This document shows, in pieces, positions 53,082-62,548 of a stretch of DNA of 64,000 nucleotides (position 1 is its first letter; each line of letters begins with the position of its first letter). Location: contig JAEZKZ010000036.1 of NCBI GenBank assembly GCA_023415305.1, forward strand, positions 124,001 to 188,000, read 5' to 3'. A program made the position numbers and the translations under genes. The stretch is from Bacillota bacterium. Lineage in GTDB: Bacteria > Bacillota > Clostridia > Acetivibrionales > DSM-1351. Under the pieces are notes generated by a model. That model was not told the DNA's origin and searched no databases. It saw only the letters and a program-made list of their open reading frames with translations.

Positions 53082-54464
53082 TCAGATTGTTCGTCTATAG
53101 TCGCTTGGACTTATTCCCACATACTTTTTAAATGTTTTAATAAAATAGAAATAGTCATTGAATCCACATTGCTCTCCTACCTGTGTGACAGTATTCTCCG
53201 GCTGAGCTAGAAGCTCCTTTGCCAAATTGATTCTGAGGGTTGTAATATAGCTGCTGTACGTAACACCTGTTTCTTTTTTGAACAATTGGCTAATATAATT
53301 GGAGTTCAAATGAAGAGTATCAGATATACTCTTAATAGATATATCCTTAGTAAAATTCTCACTAATGTAATTCATCATATCCAAGAAGTTTCTATTATTA
53401 AACTCTCCATCTTTGACATTTTGCTGAAATCCTTCGTCCAATATCGTACATAAACTATCAAGCATAGATTCAAAATTATCATACTCTCTGATAAGCTGAT
53501 CATACGAATATATATAATTATCTTCCTCATTATCCTGTTGAAGATCATAGTAGTATTCAAAAATAATATTATGAATTTTTATGGCCTCACGAATTGATAT
53601 TTCATTTTTTATATTGCTTATCTTAAAATTCTGAAGAAGTGTTTTCACTTTTGCAGGACTCTTAATACTACTGCTTAAGTCTTTTAATTTTGATAATCTT
53701 TCTTCTGAGGCTTTTACAAAAATCTTTTCGGTTCGGATTAAAAAAAACGAATATGCCAGAGAAGTTGCAAACTCAATTTCGCTTTTTAAGCGATTACGAT
53801 GAATTGATATTCCAGACCCTCCAATCCCCAAAATACCATGTTCGTTTAGTAAAGACTCTCTATCAATATTAGTATTTATATTCTGACTGGAAAGATATAA
53901 ATAACGGTTAGTTGCTATTTTCATAGTATAATGTGGAATAGTTATAAATGGAGAAGCTGAGCTTTTTCCTACAGAAACCATTAGATATAAATTTTCAGTA
54001 ATACCTAGTTGCTCCAGATTCTTTTGCACCTGTTCATGGTCATTTTCATAAATAGACTCTATAAATGTAACACTTATTTCATTTTTATTTGGGTTAAGTC
54101 TTTCACAGCTCTTTTTAATTAAAAGAGTAATCTCATTATAATCAATTGGCTTAAGACAATAACCAACTACCCCAATTTGCATTGCCTTATGAGCATATGA
54201 AAAATCTGCATAACCGCTGATAATTATAAACTGAATATTTTGATTATGCTCAAGAATACTTGAACATAGCGATAATCCACTAAACGGGGGCATACTGATA
54301 TCAGCAATGATAATATCTACTCGGTTGCTCATAACATAATCATAGGCATCCTTACTATTATTAAAAGTATTTATTACATTACAATTTAAAGCTTTCCAAT
54401 CTATACCTGAAATTAAAGACTGAATTACTAAAGGTTCATCATCAGCAATAATTACGTTATACAT
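53082..54464 (-). CDS. AraC-type response regulator (YesN-like)
   Basis: A 460-residue cytoplasmic regulator. The receiver has IIADDEP, the phospho-Asp in DIIIADISMPPFSG and YCLKPID; the C-terminal AraC part has ISIKSISDTLHLNSNYISQL and VGEQCGFNDYFYFIKTFKKY. AGGAGG precedes the ATG. It starts 23 bases after the sensor kinase stop and lies immediately upstream of the importer-glycosidase operon, which it probably activates. Confidence 0.93.
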   Translation of the reverse strand: MYNVIIADDEPLVIQSLISGIDWKALNCNVINTFNNSKDAYDYVMSNRVDIIIADISMPPFSGLSLCSSILEHNQNIQFIIISGYADFSYAHKAMQIGVVGYCLKPIDYNEITLLIKKSCERLNPNKNEISVTFIESIYENDHEQVQKNLEQLGITENLYLMVSVGKSSASPFITIPHYTMKIATNRYLYLSSQNINTNIDRESLLNEHGILGIGGSGISIHRNRLKSEIEFATSLAYSFFLIRTEKIFVKASEERLSKLKDLSSSIKSPAKVKTLLQNFKISNIKNEISIREAIKIHNIIFEYYYDLQQDNEEDNYIYSYDQLIREYDNFESMLDSLCTILDEGFQQNVKDGEFNNRNFLDMMNYISENFTKDISIKSISDTLHLNSNYISQLFKKETGVTYSSYITTLRINLAKELLAQPENTVTQVGEQCGFNDYFYFIKTFKKYVGISPSDYRRTI

Positions 54465-54487
54465 TTTTCCTCCTGTTATAAATATAA

Positions 54488-56287
54488 TTAATCCTTTTTA
54501 AGTTGATTGACTTTAACTGGCTTGTCCTGTTGTACAGGTATTTTCAGTGTGACTTTAGTTCCCTGACTTTCCCAGCTGTCAATTGAAATTCCATATTCAT
54601 CTCCATAAGTCATTTTTATTCTTAAATGAACATTGGTCAAGCCAATACCATGATTGTTGGAACCAGTTGTTTTACCTGAATTTAAACAATTACGTATCTC
54701 CTCAAGCCTATTCTCAGACATTCCGCAGCCATTATCCTGCACAGTCAGAATTAAAATATTTGTATCTAGCTTTGATGCAATATATAAAACTGTTTCCTCA
54801 GTATTTGGTTCTACACCATGTTGGATGGCATTTTCTATAATTGGCTGCAACATCATCTTTATTACAGGTATATCAAGTGTTTCAGGTTGAAAATTATAAA
54901 TTATCTTTATCTTTTGACCAAATCGCAATGCTTGAATATTAGAGTACGCTTTAACCACTTCCAGTTCTTCACGTAAAGGTGCTGTGGATGTACCCTTTAT
55001 GCTATATCTGAATATTTTTCCCAGACAAGCAGTCATATCAGCAATCACAGGCATGTTCTCCTTAGCAGCCATTCCTCGAATAGCTTCCAAAGAATTATAT
55101 AAGAAATGTGGATTAATTTGACTTCTTAAATATGAAACTTCAGCTTCTTTCTGCAAAATTTCCTTTTCATATAATTGATTTCTTGTTGTAAATAAATGTC
55201 TGGTAAGTTTATTTATTTCGTCCATCATATGATTCAAATTATTTGCAAGATCCACTATTTCGATATTACCATCACTTATCTCAACACGGTCCTTGACCGA
55301 AATGTAGCCTTCTGCTGACACACGATTAATATAGTAACTAATACTTGAAATAGGCGTAATCATTTTATTATATATAATAATAAAGCCTATACATATAACC
55401 AATGTCGTTAATCCAAATACCACAATTAATGTTGTTTGTATATAATTTATCCCCTTTTTTGTTGCCTGCTTATCTATATAACTTATTAAGTAGCTCTCTA
55501 TTGATGGTATATATGAACTATATGTTAGACTTTCCTTATCATCCACTTCTATACTTTTAACCCCGCCTTTTTGACCAATATTATTTATAATTTTTTCTGC
55601 CACATTTTTATCACAATTAATAGGATAATATTCTCCATGTTTGTCAATTAAAACAAAGCTTATATCATCTTCATAGGCTTGCGTGAACTGATCTGCAATT
55701 TTTTTAAGATTAATGGATATTATAATATTTCCAATTTTTTGGCGGTAACTTGAATTGATATCTGTACTGTAAATATTGGTACAAAAAGTGAGTGTCGGGA
55801 TGCTTGAATAATCTTGCCTCCAGTCTTCCTCACTAATTCCAACAGTTGATACCTGAACATCATTAGGAGCAGCTTGTGCAATTTGTCTTAATCTATCATA
55901 ATTACGCATATTACTGTTAACATACTGTTTGCCTACCAGAGCTAAATCGTAAACATAGGTATAAAGTAGTTGTGAAGAAAAAATTTTATTTTCTACATCC
56001 TTCATTAGACTTGGAAAATTATCATTTAAATCTTCGTTAAAATATTTCTGAATGCTATTATCGTATTGAAAATATTTGGCAATTTCTTTGTTTTGCTGTG
56101 CAACTATCTCAAATTCACGCTCCAATTTCTGAGAAATAGTACGACTGTATTCAATGTTTTTATTCATAAAAGCTGTAGTTACAAGTTCCATTAAAATCAT
56201 GTTCAGTATTAAAAATATAACAACAACAAATAAAATAATGGTTAAAAATTGAAACTTAGTACTTCTAATATTTCTCTGTATGTGCAT
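54488..56287 (-). CDS. Sensor histidine kinase (YesM-like)
   Basis: A 599-residue membrane kinase. First membrane segment at about 14-36 (FLTIILFVVVIFLILNMILM), an extracellular sensor domain of roughly 240 residues, a second membrane segment (TTLIVVFGLTTLVICIGFII), then HAMP and the His_kinase domain with SQINPHFLYNSLEAIRGMA and the ATPase motifs IIENAIQHGVEP and DNGCGM. AGAGGC lies upstream of the ATG. With the regulator at 53082 it probably senses an extracellular glycan fragment. Confidence 0.93.
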   Translation of the reverse strand: MHIQRNIRSTKFQFLTIILFVVVIFLILNMILMELVTTAFMNKNIEYSRTISQKLEREFEIVAQQNKEIAKYFQYDNSIQKYFNEDLNDNFPSLMKDVENKIFSSQLLYTYVYDLALVGKQYVNSNMRNYDRLRQIAQAAPNDVQVSTVGISEEDWRQDYSSIPTLTFCTNIYSTDINSSYRQKIGNIIISINLKKIADQFTQAYEDDISFVLIDKHGEYYPINCDKNVAEKIINNIGQKGGVKSIEVDDKESLTYSSYIPSIESYLISYIDKQATKKGINYIQTTLIVVFGLTTLVICIGFIIIYNKMITPISSISYYINRVSAEGYISVKDRVEISDGNIEIVDLANNLNHMMDEINKLTRHLFTTRNQLYEKEILQKEAEVSYLRSQINPHFLYNSLEAIRGMAAKENMPVIADMTACLGKIFRYSIKGTSTAPLREELEVVKAYSNIQALRFGQKIKIIYNFQPETLDIPVIKMMLQPIIENAIQHGVEPNTEETVLYIASKLDTNILILTVQDNGCGMSENRLEEIRNCLNSGKTTGSNNHGIGLTNVHLRIKMTYGDEYGISIDSWESQGTKVTLKIPVQQDKPVKVNQLKKD

Positions 56288-56405
56288 GTTTGTAAGCCTC
56301 TTATGCTGTAGAAGTTAATTATATGAATATACTATAAGTCTTAATACTTTTCATTTTATCAAAACTCACTGAACTTCGGTATCTACAAAAAATGGAATAT
56401 ATCAT

Positions 56406-57839
56406 CTATGAGTTTTCTATTTCTTTAAATATTCCAAGATATTTTATTGATGGATAAAGTCTTGATTCTGTTATTCTTATTCTTATGTTTTTTGCTGTTA
56501 TCGTTTCAAAACAGCAAATACATTTGTATCCTATTACTGTACCTCTATATATTTCTTTCCATCCATCCGAATCGTGTGCTTCTATTATAAAGCTTTCTAC
56601 ATGTTGACCCGATGATTTGATATTTTCCATTAGTACAATTCTGTCGAAGGTTTTGTCACATACAAGCTCAATCTCTAATTCAGCTTTTTCTGTACCTTCC
56701 TTCGGACACCAAAACGAATCATTATCCTCAAGAATATTTACAGGGCTGTGAACTTCATCAATTGATTCCGAAGCCTTTATACATGCTCCAAGAGCAAGGT
56801 TTTCTTTAAATGTTTCCGATAAAATCCTTCCCAGTCTTCTCAGAATGGCTACATCATTTTCATATATAAGACCTCGTTTATCGGGAGGAATATTGAGTAG
56901 AAAATTGGAATTTCCACCTACTGATCTATAATAAATTTTTAGAAGCTCTTCAACTTTCTTTACCTGATTATCTTCATTTTTGTGATAAAACCATCCGGGG
57001 CGTATTGAGGTATTGACCTCTGCCGGATACCAAATAAGCTTTCCTGAAGTATTTATAACATTTCTGCTGCCCAAATCCTCATCAACATTATTAATCTTCT
57101 TTGAAAATTCACCATCATCGACCTGCTGAGATTTCTCAGCTGTTTTCTCAGCGTCCTGCAGATAACTAGGAACAACGCTCCATTCTGACTCACGACAGTG
57201 TCCGGCTTCATTACCACACCATCTTACATCGGGTCCACATACAGAGATTACAGCATTCGGTTGAAGCTTCCTTATCACACTATAATAACCATTCCAGTCA
57301 TATATCTGTCTTTTACCGTTTGGCCCTTCACCGCATGCGCCATCAAACCATACACAAAATATTTCTCCATAATTGATTAACAGTTCTGTGAGCTGCTTCT
57401 TAAAATATTGGTTATATACACTTGAATCACCATAGGTTTTCTCATGTCTATCCCAGGGAGACAGGTAAACTCCAAATTTCAATCCATACTTACGGCAGGC
57501 ATCTGAAACTTCCTTTACAACATCACCCTTTCCATTCTTCCATGGGCTATTTTTTACAGAGTGTTCAGTGTATTGACTTGGCCAGAGACAGAATCCATCA
57601 TGATGTTTGCATGTGAGAATTATTCCCTTCATACCTGTTAACTGGCAGGTTTCTACCCATTGATCGGCGTCTAATTTACTTGGATTGAATATTTCCGGTT
57701 CCTCATTGCCAAGTCCCCATTCACGATCTGTGAATGTGTTCACTGAAAAATGAATAAACGCATTAAACTCCATTTGCTGCCATGCCAATTGCCTCTCAGA
57801 TGGTAGTACCGATGCTGCATTTCTTATAATATCCTGCAT
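56406..57839 (-). CDS. GH29 alpha-L-fucosidase with C-terminal discoidin-like domain
   Basis: A 477-residue protein without signal peptide. GH29 barrel: FNAFIHFSVNTFTDREWG, ILTCKHHDGFCLWPS, FGVYLSPWDRHEKTYG and the nucleophile Asp166 in FCVWFDGACGEGP. From about 345 a beta-rich domain with ASESIDEVHSPVNILEDND and IKYLGIFKE resembles F5/8 type C (CBM32-like) modules. It removes alpha-L-fucose. The DGACGEGPNGKRQIYDW region is typical of the alpha-1,3/1,4 branch, but this is a judgement by eye. ATG 57839 has GGGGGA upstream. It lies upstream of the kinase genes, in the same direction, and extends the locus to fucosylated glycans. Confidence 0.9.
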   Translation of the reverse strand: MQDIIRNAASVLPSERQLAWQQMEFNAFIHFSVNTFTDREWGLGNEEPEIFNPSKLDADQWVETCQLTGMKGIILTCKHHDGFCLWPSQYTEHSVKNSPWKNGKGDVVKEVSDACRKYGLKFGVYLSPWDRHEKTYGDSSVYNQYFKKQLTELLINYGEIFCVWFDGACGEGPNGKRQIYDWNGYYSVIRKLQPNAVISVCGPDVRWCGNEAGHCRESEWSVVPSYLQDAEKTAEKSQQVDDGEFSKKINNVDEDLGSRNVINTSGKLIWYPAEVNTSIRPGWFYHKNEDNQVKKVEELLKIYYRSVGGNSNFLLNIPPDKRGLIYENDVAILRRLGRILSETFKENLALGACIKASESIDEVHSPVNILEDNDSFWCPKEGTEKAELEIELVCDKTFDRIVLMENIKSSGQHVESFIIEAHDSDGWKEIYRGTVIGYKCICCFETITAKNIRIRITESRLYPSIKYLGIFKEIENS

Positions 57840-57922
57840 ATTATCCCCCATGAGCCACCATTGTGGCCACAAAAAGTAATTAAATATATATCCTTTATCG
57901 CAATGTGGCGAATAAAGGAGGT

Positions 57923-59182
57923 CTAAATTTCAGAAACATACTGCTTCATATCAATTACTTTCTTCTCCAACCTTGATTTTTCTGCTGCAAAAGCCATAAG
58001 GTGGCTTTGAACCGAAACATCCGCCGATGTAAGGCCGGAAATTTTACCATCTGACTGAACCAGTTTTATGAAATCCCTCATTATCCCCTGATCTCCTCCA
58101 CCGTGTCCATTACCACCATTTATATCATCATTTTTTATTATCTCTTTTTCACCTGTTAAAAAGGTCACCAATTCAATTTCATTCTTTTCCATGTTTCCTC
58201 TGATTTCACCCTTAGTTCCCATGAGCTTAATTGTCCTGCTAATTTCGTTAGTAAATGCACACATTGTGAAGGCTGCCGTGACCTCATTTGCAAATTCAAT
58301 ATTAACAACCTGATGATCAACAACATTGTTGTCACAATAATAAACACATCTGCCATAAGGACCCTCTTTTAAGGCACGTTCGCGTGCAGCCATGCTTGTG
58401 TCCAAGCTAATTGCAGATGTTGGCCAGTTGATGTTTTCTGATAAATATAGTTTTGGAGCATAAAATTCACAGCTGTCTTTTATGGGACAACCGTCCATGC
58501 ATCTAGCAGGTACACCTTCCGGTGCATTCTCTTTTCTAAAATGAGTAAGTTTTCCAAAGGATGAAATACTCACACAATCTGCTTCGGCAAGCCATAACAG
58601 TACGTCCATATCATGGCATGATTTGGCAAGTATCATAGGGCTTGATGTTTCTGAATTTCGCCAATTTCCTCTGACATAGCTGTGAGCATGATGCCAATAA
58701 CATACATTCTCATTGTGTTGTATTGATATTAACCTTCCAACTCTTCCTTCTTCAATAAGTCTCTTTATTGTTCCAAAAAAACTTGTATACCTGAGAACAT
58801 GGCATATAGAGAAAACTCTATTATACTTTTTAGCATATTCCGCCATTATTTTGCACTCAGCAGGTTTTGTTGACATAGTTTTTTCCAAAAGAACATGATA
58901 GTTTTTTTCAAGAGCCTTTAAAGTGGGTTCAAAATGCATTTTGTCCTGTGTGCAAATCAGTACTGCATCAGCCAGACGTGGTTGCTTTAGAACCTCCTCC
59001 CAACTCGAAAAACACATATCATCATTTATTCCGTGAATCCTTTTAAAGCTTTCCCTTCGTTCAACATCTGGGTCTGCAACTCCTATAAACTGAATTTCAT
59101 CCGGATGCTCAACAGCATAGGGACCGTATGAAAACATTCCCCTCCCACCAGCTCCGATTAATATGGCCTTTACCTTACTCAT
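57923..59182 (-). CDS. Gfo/Idh/MocA-family oxidoreductase with Cys cluster
   Basis: A 419-residue NAD(P)-dependent protein. Rossmann start KVKAILIGAGGRG, VADPDVERR, the EK motif in VLLEKTMS and the second-domain segment YWHHAHSYVRGNWRN with KSCHDMDVLLWL. An unusual insert has four Cys (PARCMDGCPIKDSCEFYAPK), possibly a metal site. ATG 59182 has GGAGG seven bases upstream; the upstream extension is not part of the domain. Members oxidise sugars; a related family (GH109) are NAD-dependent alpha-GalNAc-ases, which would fit the locus, but the match has not been tested. It heads the transcript with the fucosidase. Confidence 0.88.
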   Translation of the reverse strand: MSKVKAILIGAGGRGMFSYGPYAVEHPDEIQFIGVADPDVERRESFKRIHGINDDMCFSSWEEVLKQPRLADAVLICTQDKMHFEPTLKALEKNYHVLLEKTMSTKPAECKIMAEYAKKYNRVFSICHVLRYTSFFGTIKRLIEEGRVGRLISIQHNENVCYWHHAHSYVRGNWRNSETSSPMILAKSCHDMDVLLWLAEADCVSISSFGKLTHFRKENAPEGVPARCMDGCPIKDSCEFYAPKLYLSENINWPTSAISLDTSMAARERALKEGPYGRCVYYCDNNVVDHQVVNIEFANEVTAAFTMCAFTNEISRTIKLMGTKGEIRGNMEKNEIELVTFLTGEKEIIKNDDINGGNGHGGGDQGIMRDFIKLVQSDGKISGLTSADVSVQSHLMAFAAEKSRLEKKVIDMKQYVSEI

Positions 59183-59280
59183 AAACATTCCTCCATATAC
59201 TATTGCATTAAATTGCTTTTTTATATCAATGTACTTTTTTGATATAGGAAACACACATATTTCAATTTTGCATCTGTACA

Positions 59281-59308
59281 TTGACTTTATTCGCATTTAT
59301 TATATAAT
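59281..59308 (+). promoter_or_regulatory. Promoter of the AraC gene at 59374
   Basis: TTGACT (59281-59286), 16 bases, TATAAT (59303-59308). It should start transcription near 59315, inside the left arm of the leader hairpin. Confidence 0.7.
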
Positions 59309-59309
59309 G

Positions 59310-59343
59310 AAAAGCAATTGATTTCATGAACTCAATTGCTTTT
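59310..59343 (+). terminator. Leader hairpin before the AraC gene
   Basis: AAAAGCAATTGA (59310-59321) pairs perfectly with TCAATTGCTTTT (59332-59343) around ten bases, and ends in TTTT. It directly overlaps the predicted start of transcription, 31 bases before the ATG, so it may be an attenuator, a 5' stabilising stem or an operator. Confidence 0.55.
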
Positions 59344-59373
59344 ATTAGCACAATATTGTCAGGAGTGTATAAA

Positions 59374-60249
59374 ATGGACTATTCATTATACGAACATATG
59401 GATATGCCGGATCCAAATATCGCCATAAAAATTGCCAGGTATAAGCCAGAGATAACAGGCACAATTTTTCCAAGCCATTGGCATGAGCATATTGAGCTTC
59501 TTTTCATAATTAATGGTAGTATTGAAGCGAAATGTAACAATAGTTTGTTTTGTGCAAATAAAGGTGATCTAATCATATTCAATAGCAATGAACTGCACCG
59601 GGGAGAAAAAGTCTCAACTGAACTTGATTATTATTGCATAATTTTTGACATTTCATTTCTTAAAGGTCATAATATTGATGGATCTTTGACAAGGTACATT
59701 ACACCAATCGCACAAAACAGTATACTCTTTAAAAATCATATAAAAGAAAATGAATCAATATCGGAATGTATTCTCACAATAGTCCATGAGTACGAAGAAA
59801 AAGATTTCGCATACGAACTCTCCATAAAGTCATTGCTCAGCAGATTAGTCGTAATTTTACTGAGAAACCATATAGGTAAGATATTAGCACCAAATGAGTA
59901 TGACATTTACAACAAAAAAGCAAACAAAATAAAAAACGTACTGAAATATATTGAAACTAATTACACAAAAAAGCTTTCACTGGACCTCCTCGCAGATATA
60001 GCAGGCATGAATAAGTATTACTTTTGCCATTCTTTTAAGGCTGTTACCGGTCAGACATTGAATACTTATGTAAACTTCATCAGGATGACTGTTGCAGAAT
60101 CAATGTTGAGAAATACCGATTTAAGCATTACCGATATCGCATTATCTGTAGGTTTTGACGACATAAATTACTTCAGCAGAACGTATAAAAAGCATATGGG
60201 TATCTCACCAACCGCAGCACGAAAGGGCTTTGAGAGATTAATTTATTAA
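59374..60249 (+). CDS. AraC-family regulator with cupin domain
   Basis: A 291-residue regulator. Cupin part: PSHWHEHIELLFIINGSIEA and IIFNSNELHRGEKVS; C-terminal helix-turn-helices LSLDLLADIAGMNKYYFCHS and IALSVGFDDINYFSRTYKK. ATG 59374 follows AGGAG at seven to eight bases; an upstream in-frame ATG at 59326 has no site and lies in the leader hairpin. Divergent from the Gfo/Idh-fucosidase genes and probably their activator. Confidence 0.92.
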   Translation: MDYSLYEHMDMPDPNIAIKIARYKPEITGTIFPSHWHEHIELLFIINGSIEAKCNNSLFCANKGDLIIFNSNELHRGEKVSTELDYYCIIFDISFLKGHNIDGSLTRYITPIAQNSILFKNHIKENESISECILTIVHEYEEKDFAYELSIKSLLSRLVVILLRNHIGKILAPNEYDIYNKKANKIKNVLKYIETNYTKKLSLDLLADIAGMNKYYFCHSFKAVTGQTLNTYVNFIRMTVAESMLRNTDLSITDIALSVGFDDINYFSRTYKKHMGISPTAARKGFERLIY

Positions 60250-60300
60250 CCTGCGATTAAGAAATACAATAATTTGTATTGGCTTGGTATTTTATAGTAT

Positions 60301-60329
60301 TTGTGGTTATATATATAGTTTGCTATAAT
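60301..60329 (+). promoter_or_regulatory. Promoter of the Crp/Fnr gene
   Basis: TTGTGG (60301-60306), 17 bases, TATAAT (60324-60329) with the extended TGC just before it. It lies 24 bases before the start codon. Confidence 0.75.
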
Positions 60330-60353
60330 AATGTATCAAATGGAGGCTTAATA

Positions 60354-61031
60354 ATGATTGAACAAGAGGAAATGGAATATATCAAAACCCGCTTAGATTT
60401 CTGGGATAAATTAAGTGATGTAGAAAAAAGTATGATTGAAAACAACATCACAAAAGTATCTTATAACACTGGTTTTAATCTTCATAGTACAGACAACGAG
60501 TGCCTTGGTGTCCTTCTGATAAAAAGTGGCGGATTACGCGTCTATATATTATCTGAGGATGGACGGGAAGTTACCTTATACCGGCTTACACCAGGCGATA
60601 TATGCGTACTATCTGCTTCCTGTATTTTAAACAACATCACCTTTGACGTGCATATTGATGCCGAAAGTAAAACCGATGCTTATCTGATAAACATTGGTAC
60701 ATTTAGCATACTCAGTAATCAGAATGTTTACGTAGAGAATTTTGCATACAGAAATACTATTGAACGCTTTTCCGATGTTATGTGGGCAATGGAACAAATC
60801 CTTTTTATGAGTTTAGATAAAAGGCTTGCTATTTTTCTACTAGATGAAATTGCAAAAGCTAACTCAACTGAACTCCATATTACACAGGAACAAATTGCAA
60901 AATACATTGGAAGTGCCCGGGAAGTTGTTAGTCGTATGCTTAAAGTATTTCAGTCAGAAGGAATTCTTGAACAGTCAAGAGGTTCCATTCACATTACTGA
61001 CAAAGAAAAGCTACGAGAACTAGGTCTCTAG
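60354..61031 (+). CDS. Crp/Fnr-family regulator
   Basis: A 225-residue regulator. Cyclic-nucleotide-binding-like fold (LLIKSGGLRVYILSEDGREV, RLTPGDICVLSASC), then the Crp helix-turn-helix ITQEQIAKYIGSAREVVSRM, LKVFQSEGIL. It has Cys50, Cys84 and Cys90 in the sensor half, which could serve a redox signal, but no Fnr-type N-terminal Cys cluster. ATG 60354 has GGAGG seven bases upstream; a TTG-led extension lacks support. The stop is two bases from the convergent CcdA-TlpA gene stop. It probably regulates the thiol-redox genes next to it. Confidence 0.9.
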   Translation: MIEQEEMEYIKTRLDFWDKLSDVEKSMIENNITKVSYNTGFNLHSTDNECLGVLLIKSGGLRVYILSEDGREVTLYRLTPGDICVLSASCILNNITFDVHIDAESKTDAYLINIGTFSILSNQNVYVENFAYRNTIERFSDVMWAMEQILFMSLDKRLAIFLLDEIAKANSTELHITQEQIAKYIGSAREVVSRMLKVFQSEGILEQSRGSIHITDKEKLRELGL

Positions 61032-61033
61032 CT

Positions 61034-62362
61034 TTAATCTGTTGCTTGTAAAGCCTGATTGATTACATTAACCATAATATCTTTCGTCATCATTCCTGGA
61101 ACATAGCCCACTATATTCCCTTCCTTATCAATCATAAATGTCGTTGGGAACGCTGAGATATTATAGTTATAAAAAACTTTTCCTGTTTCATCAAATACTG
61201 TTGGGAAGGTATATTCCCCATCCTCCAGAAAGGAAATAATTTCTTCTTTTCTCATATCCTGATTGTTAGGATAGTCGTCACTTGATGGATTTGCAATTCC
61301 CAAGAATACTACTTCATCCTTGTTCAGGTTATATTGCTTATACAACTCCTCAATATCCGGCATTTCCTTTTTACATGGCGGACACCATGTTGCCCAAAAA
61401 TTCAGGAAAACGACCTTACCCTTGTAATCAGAAAGAGTGTGCTGGTTACCGTATTGATCCTTTAAAGTAAAATTATAAGCAGGGATCACATCTTTTTCCT
61501 TAGCTGTATTGTCATTCTCGGCAGCTTGCTGTTCTGATGTACTTTCATTACTAGAGGCAGTCGCACCAGAATTGTTCACTAAATCAGATTTATTTTCTAT
61601 CTCTCCTGTAATGTTCTGTTGACTACTACTGATAGTATTTAAATAACCAGTTACACTATTCATCCATCCGGTGAAAATCATTACTCCCATTATTATGAGA
61701 ATGACTCCCCCTACTTTAATGGTGTATTTTAACAGTTTCTGCCTCGACTTTAAGAAGTTCAATACCTGTGTAGTAAACAAGCCAAGCAGCAGGAACGGAA
61801 TTAAGAACCCGATAGCATAGACAAATACAAGCATATTACCTGTTGCTGATGTTGTTGCTCCTGAAGCCATAATCAGAACCGAAGAGAGCGCAGGTCCGAT
61901 ACAGGGAGTCCATGCAAAGCTAAAAGTAAATCCCATAACAAGTGCTATTAAAGGATTCATTTTTTTGTTTGTCAGATTCATGCTTATTTTTCTTTCTTTT
62001 TGTAAAAATGAAAAATCAAATACACCAAGCTGGAATAATCCTAATACTATAATCAAGATTCCTCCAATCCTGGTAAGCATCAGCTTGTTGCTATTAAAAA
62101 AGCTGCCTAGCGTCGTAAAGGACATTCCTAAAATGAAAAAGCTAAATGATATACCCAAGACAAAAAACATGGTGTGAAAAAACACTTTTTTTCTTTCATA
62201 TACGATGGTACCATCTTCAGCGACCTTTTTTCCACCGCCTGCCAAATAGCCCATATAAACCGGTATTAGCGGTATTACGCAGGGAGAAAAGAAAGATAAT
62301 AATCCTTCTAAAAACACAAGTATAAAACTGACACTATTTAATCCAATTAAATCTCCAATCAT
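61034..62362 (-). CDS. CcdA-TlpA fusion: membrane thiol transporter with extracytoplasmic thioredoxin
   Basis: A 442-residue membrane protein. Residues 1-235 are CcdA/DsbD-like, about six membrane segments, with the Cys pair Cys28 (SPCVIP) and Cys154 (TPCIGP). A Ser/Asn/Glu-rich linker (about 245-292) leads to a TlpA-like thioredoxin domain with WATWCPPCKKEM (Cys327, Cys330), GKVVFLNF and TTFMIDKEGNIVG. CcdA moves electrons across the membrane to keep the outer domain reduced. No cytochrome c genes are nearby, so general disulfide reduction or peroxide defence is more likely than cytochrome maturation. The thioredoxin gene at 62549 lies upstream in the same direction. Confidence 0.93.
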   Translation of the reverse strand: MIGDLIGLNSVSFILVFLEGLLSFFSPCVIPLIPVYMGYLAGGGKKVAEDGTIVYERKKVFFHTMFFVLGISFSFFILGMSFTTLGSFFNSNKLMLTRIGGILIIVLGLFQLGVFDFSFLQKERKISMNLTNKKMNPLIALVMGFTFSFAWTPCIGPALSSVLIMASGATTSATGNMLVFVYAIGFLIPFLLLGLFTTQVLNFLKSRQKLLKYTIKVGGVILIIMGVMIFTGWMNSVTGYLNTISSSQQNITGEIENKSDLVNNSGATASSNESTSEQQAAENDNTAKEKDVIPAYNFTLKDQYGNQHTLSDYKGKVVFLNFWATWCPPCKKEMPDIEELYKQYNLNKDEVVFLGIANPSSDDYPNNQDMRKEEIISFLEDGEYTFPTVFDETGKVFYNYNISAFPTTFMIDKEGNIVGYVPGMMTKDIMVNVINQALQATD

Positions 62363-62548
62363 AATGTCCCCCTTTCATTATACTTATTTACTAATTTTAG
62401 AGACTTTTCTTAATTCATCGCTATGTAAAGTAGAAAGAAGAGCAGGGTACATTTTTGTACTTGTACTATGCCCTTCTTAAAACATCCATTGACAATAAAT
62501 TAATTTAATGACACGCTGCCAACAGGGATTCTATGCTAATTTTTTACA

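Noticed and set aside
61034..62362. Cytochrome c maturation role for the CcdA-TlpA protein
   Set aside because: No CXXCH cytochrome or Ccs/Res genes in the window; thioredoxin and CoADR neighbours favour general thiol redox.
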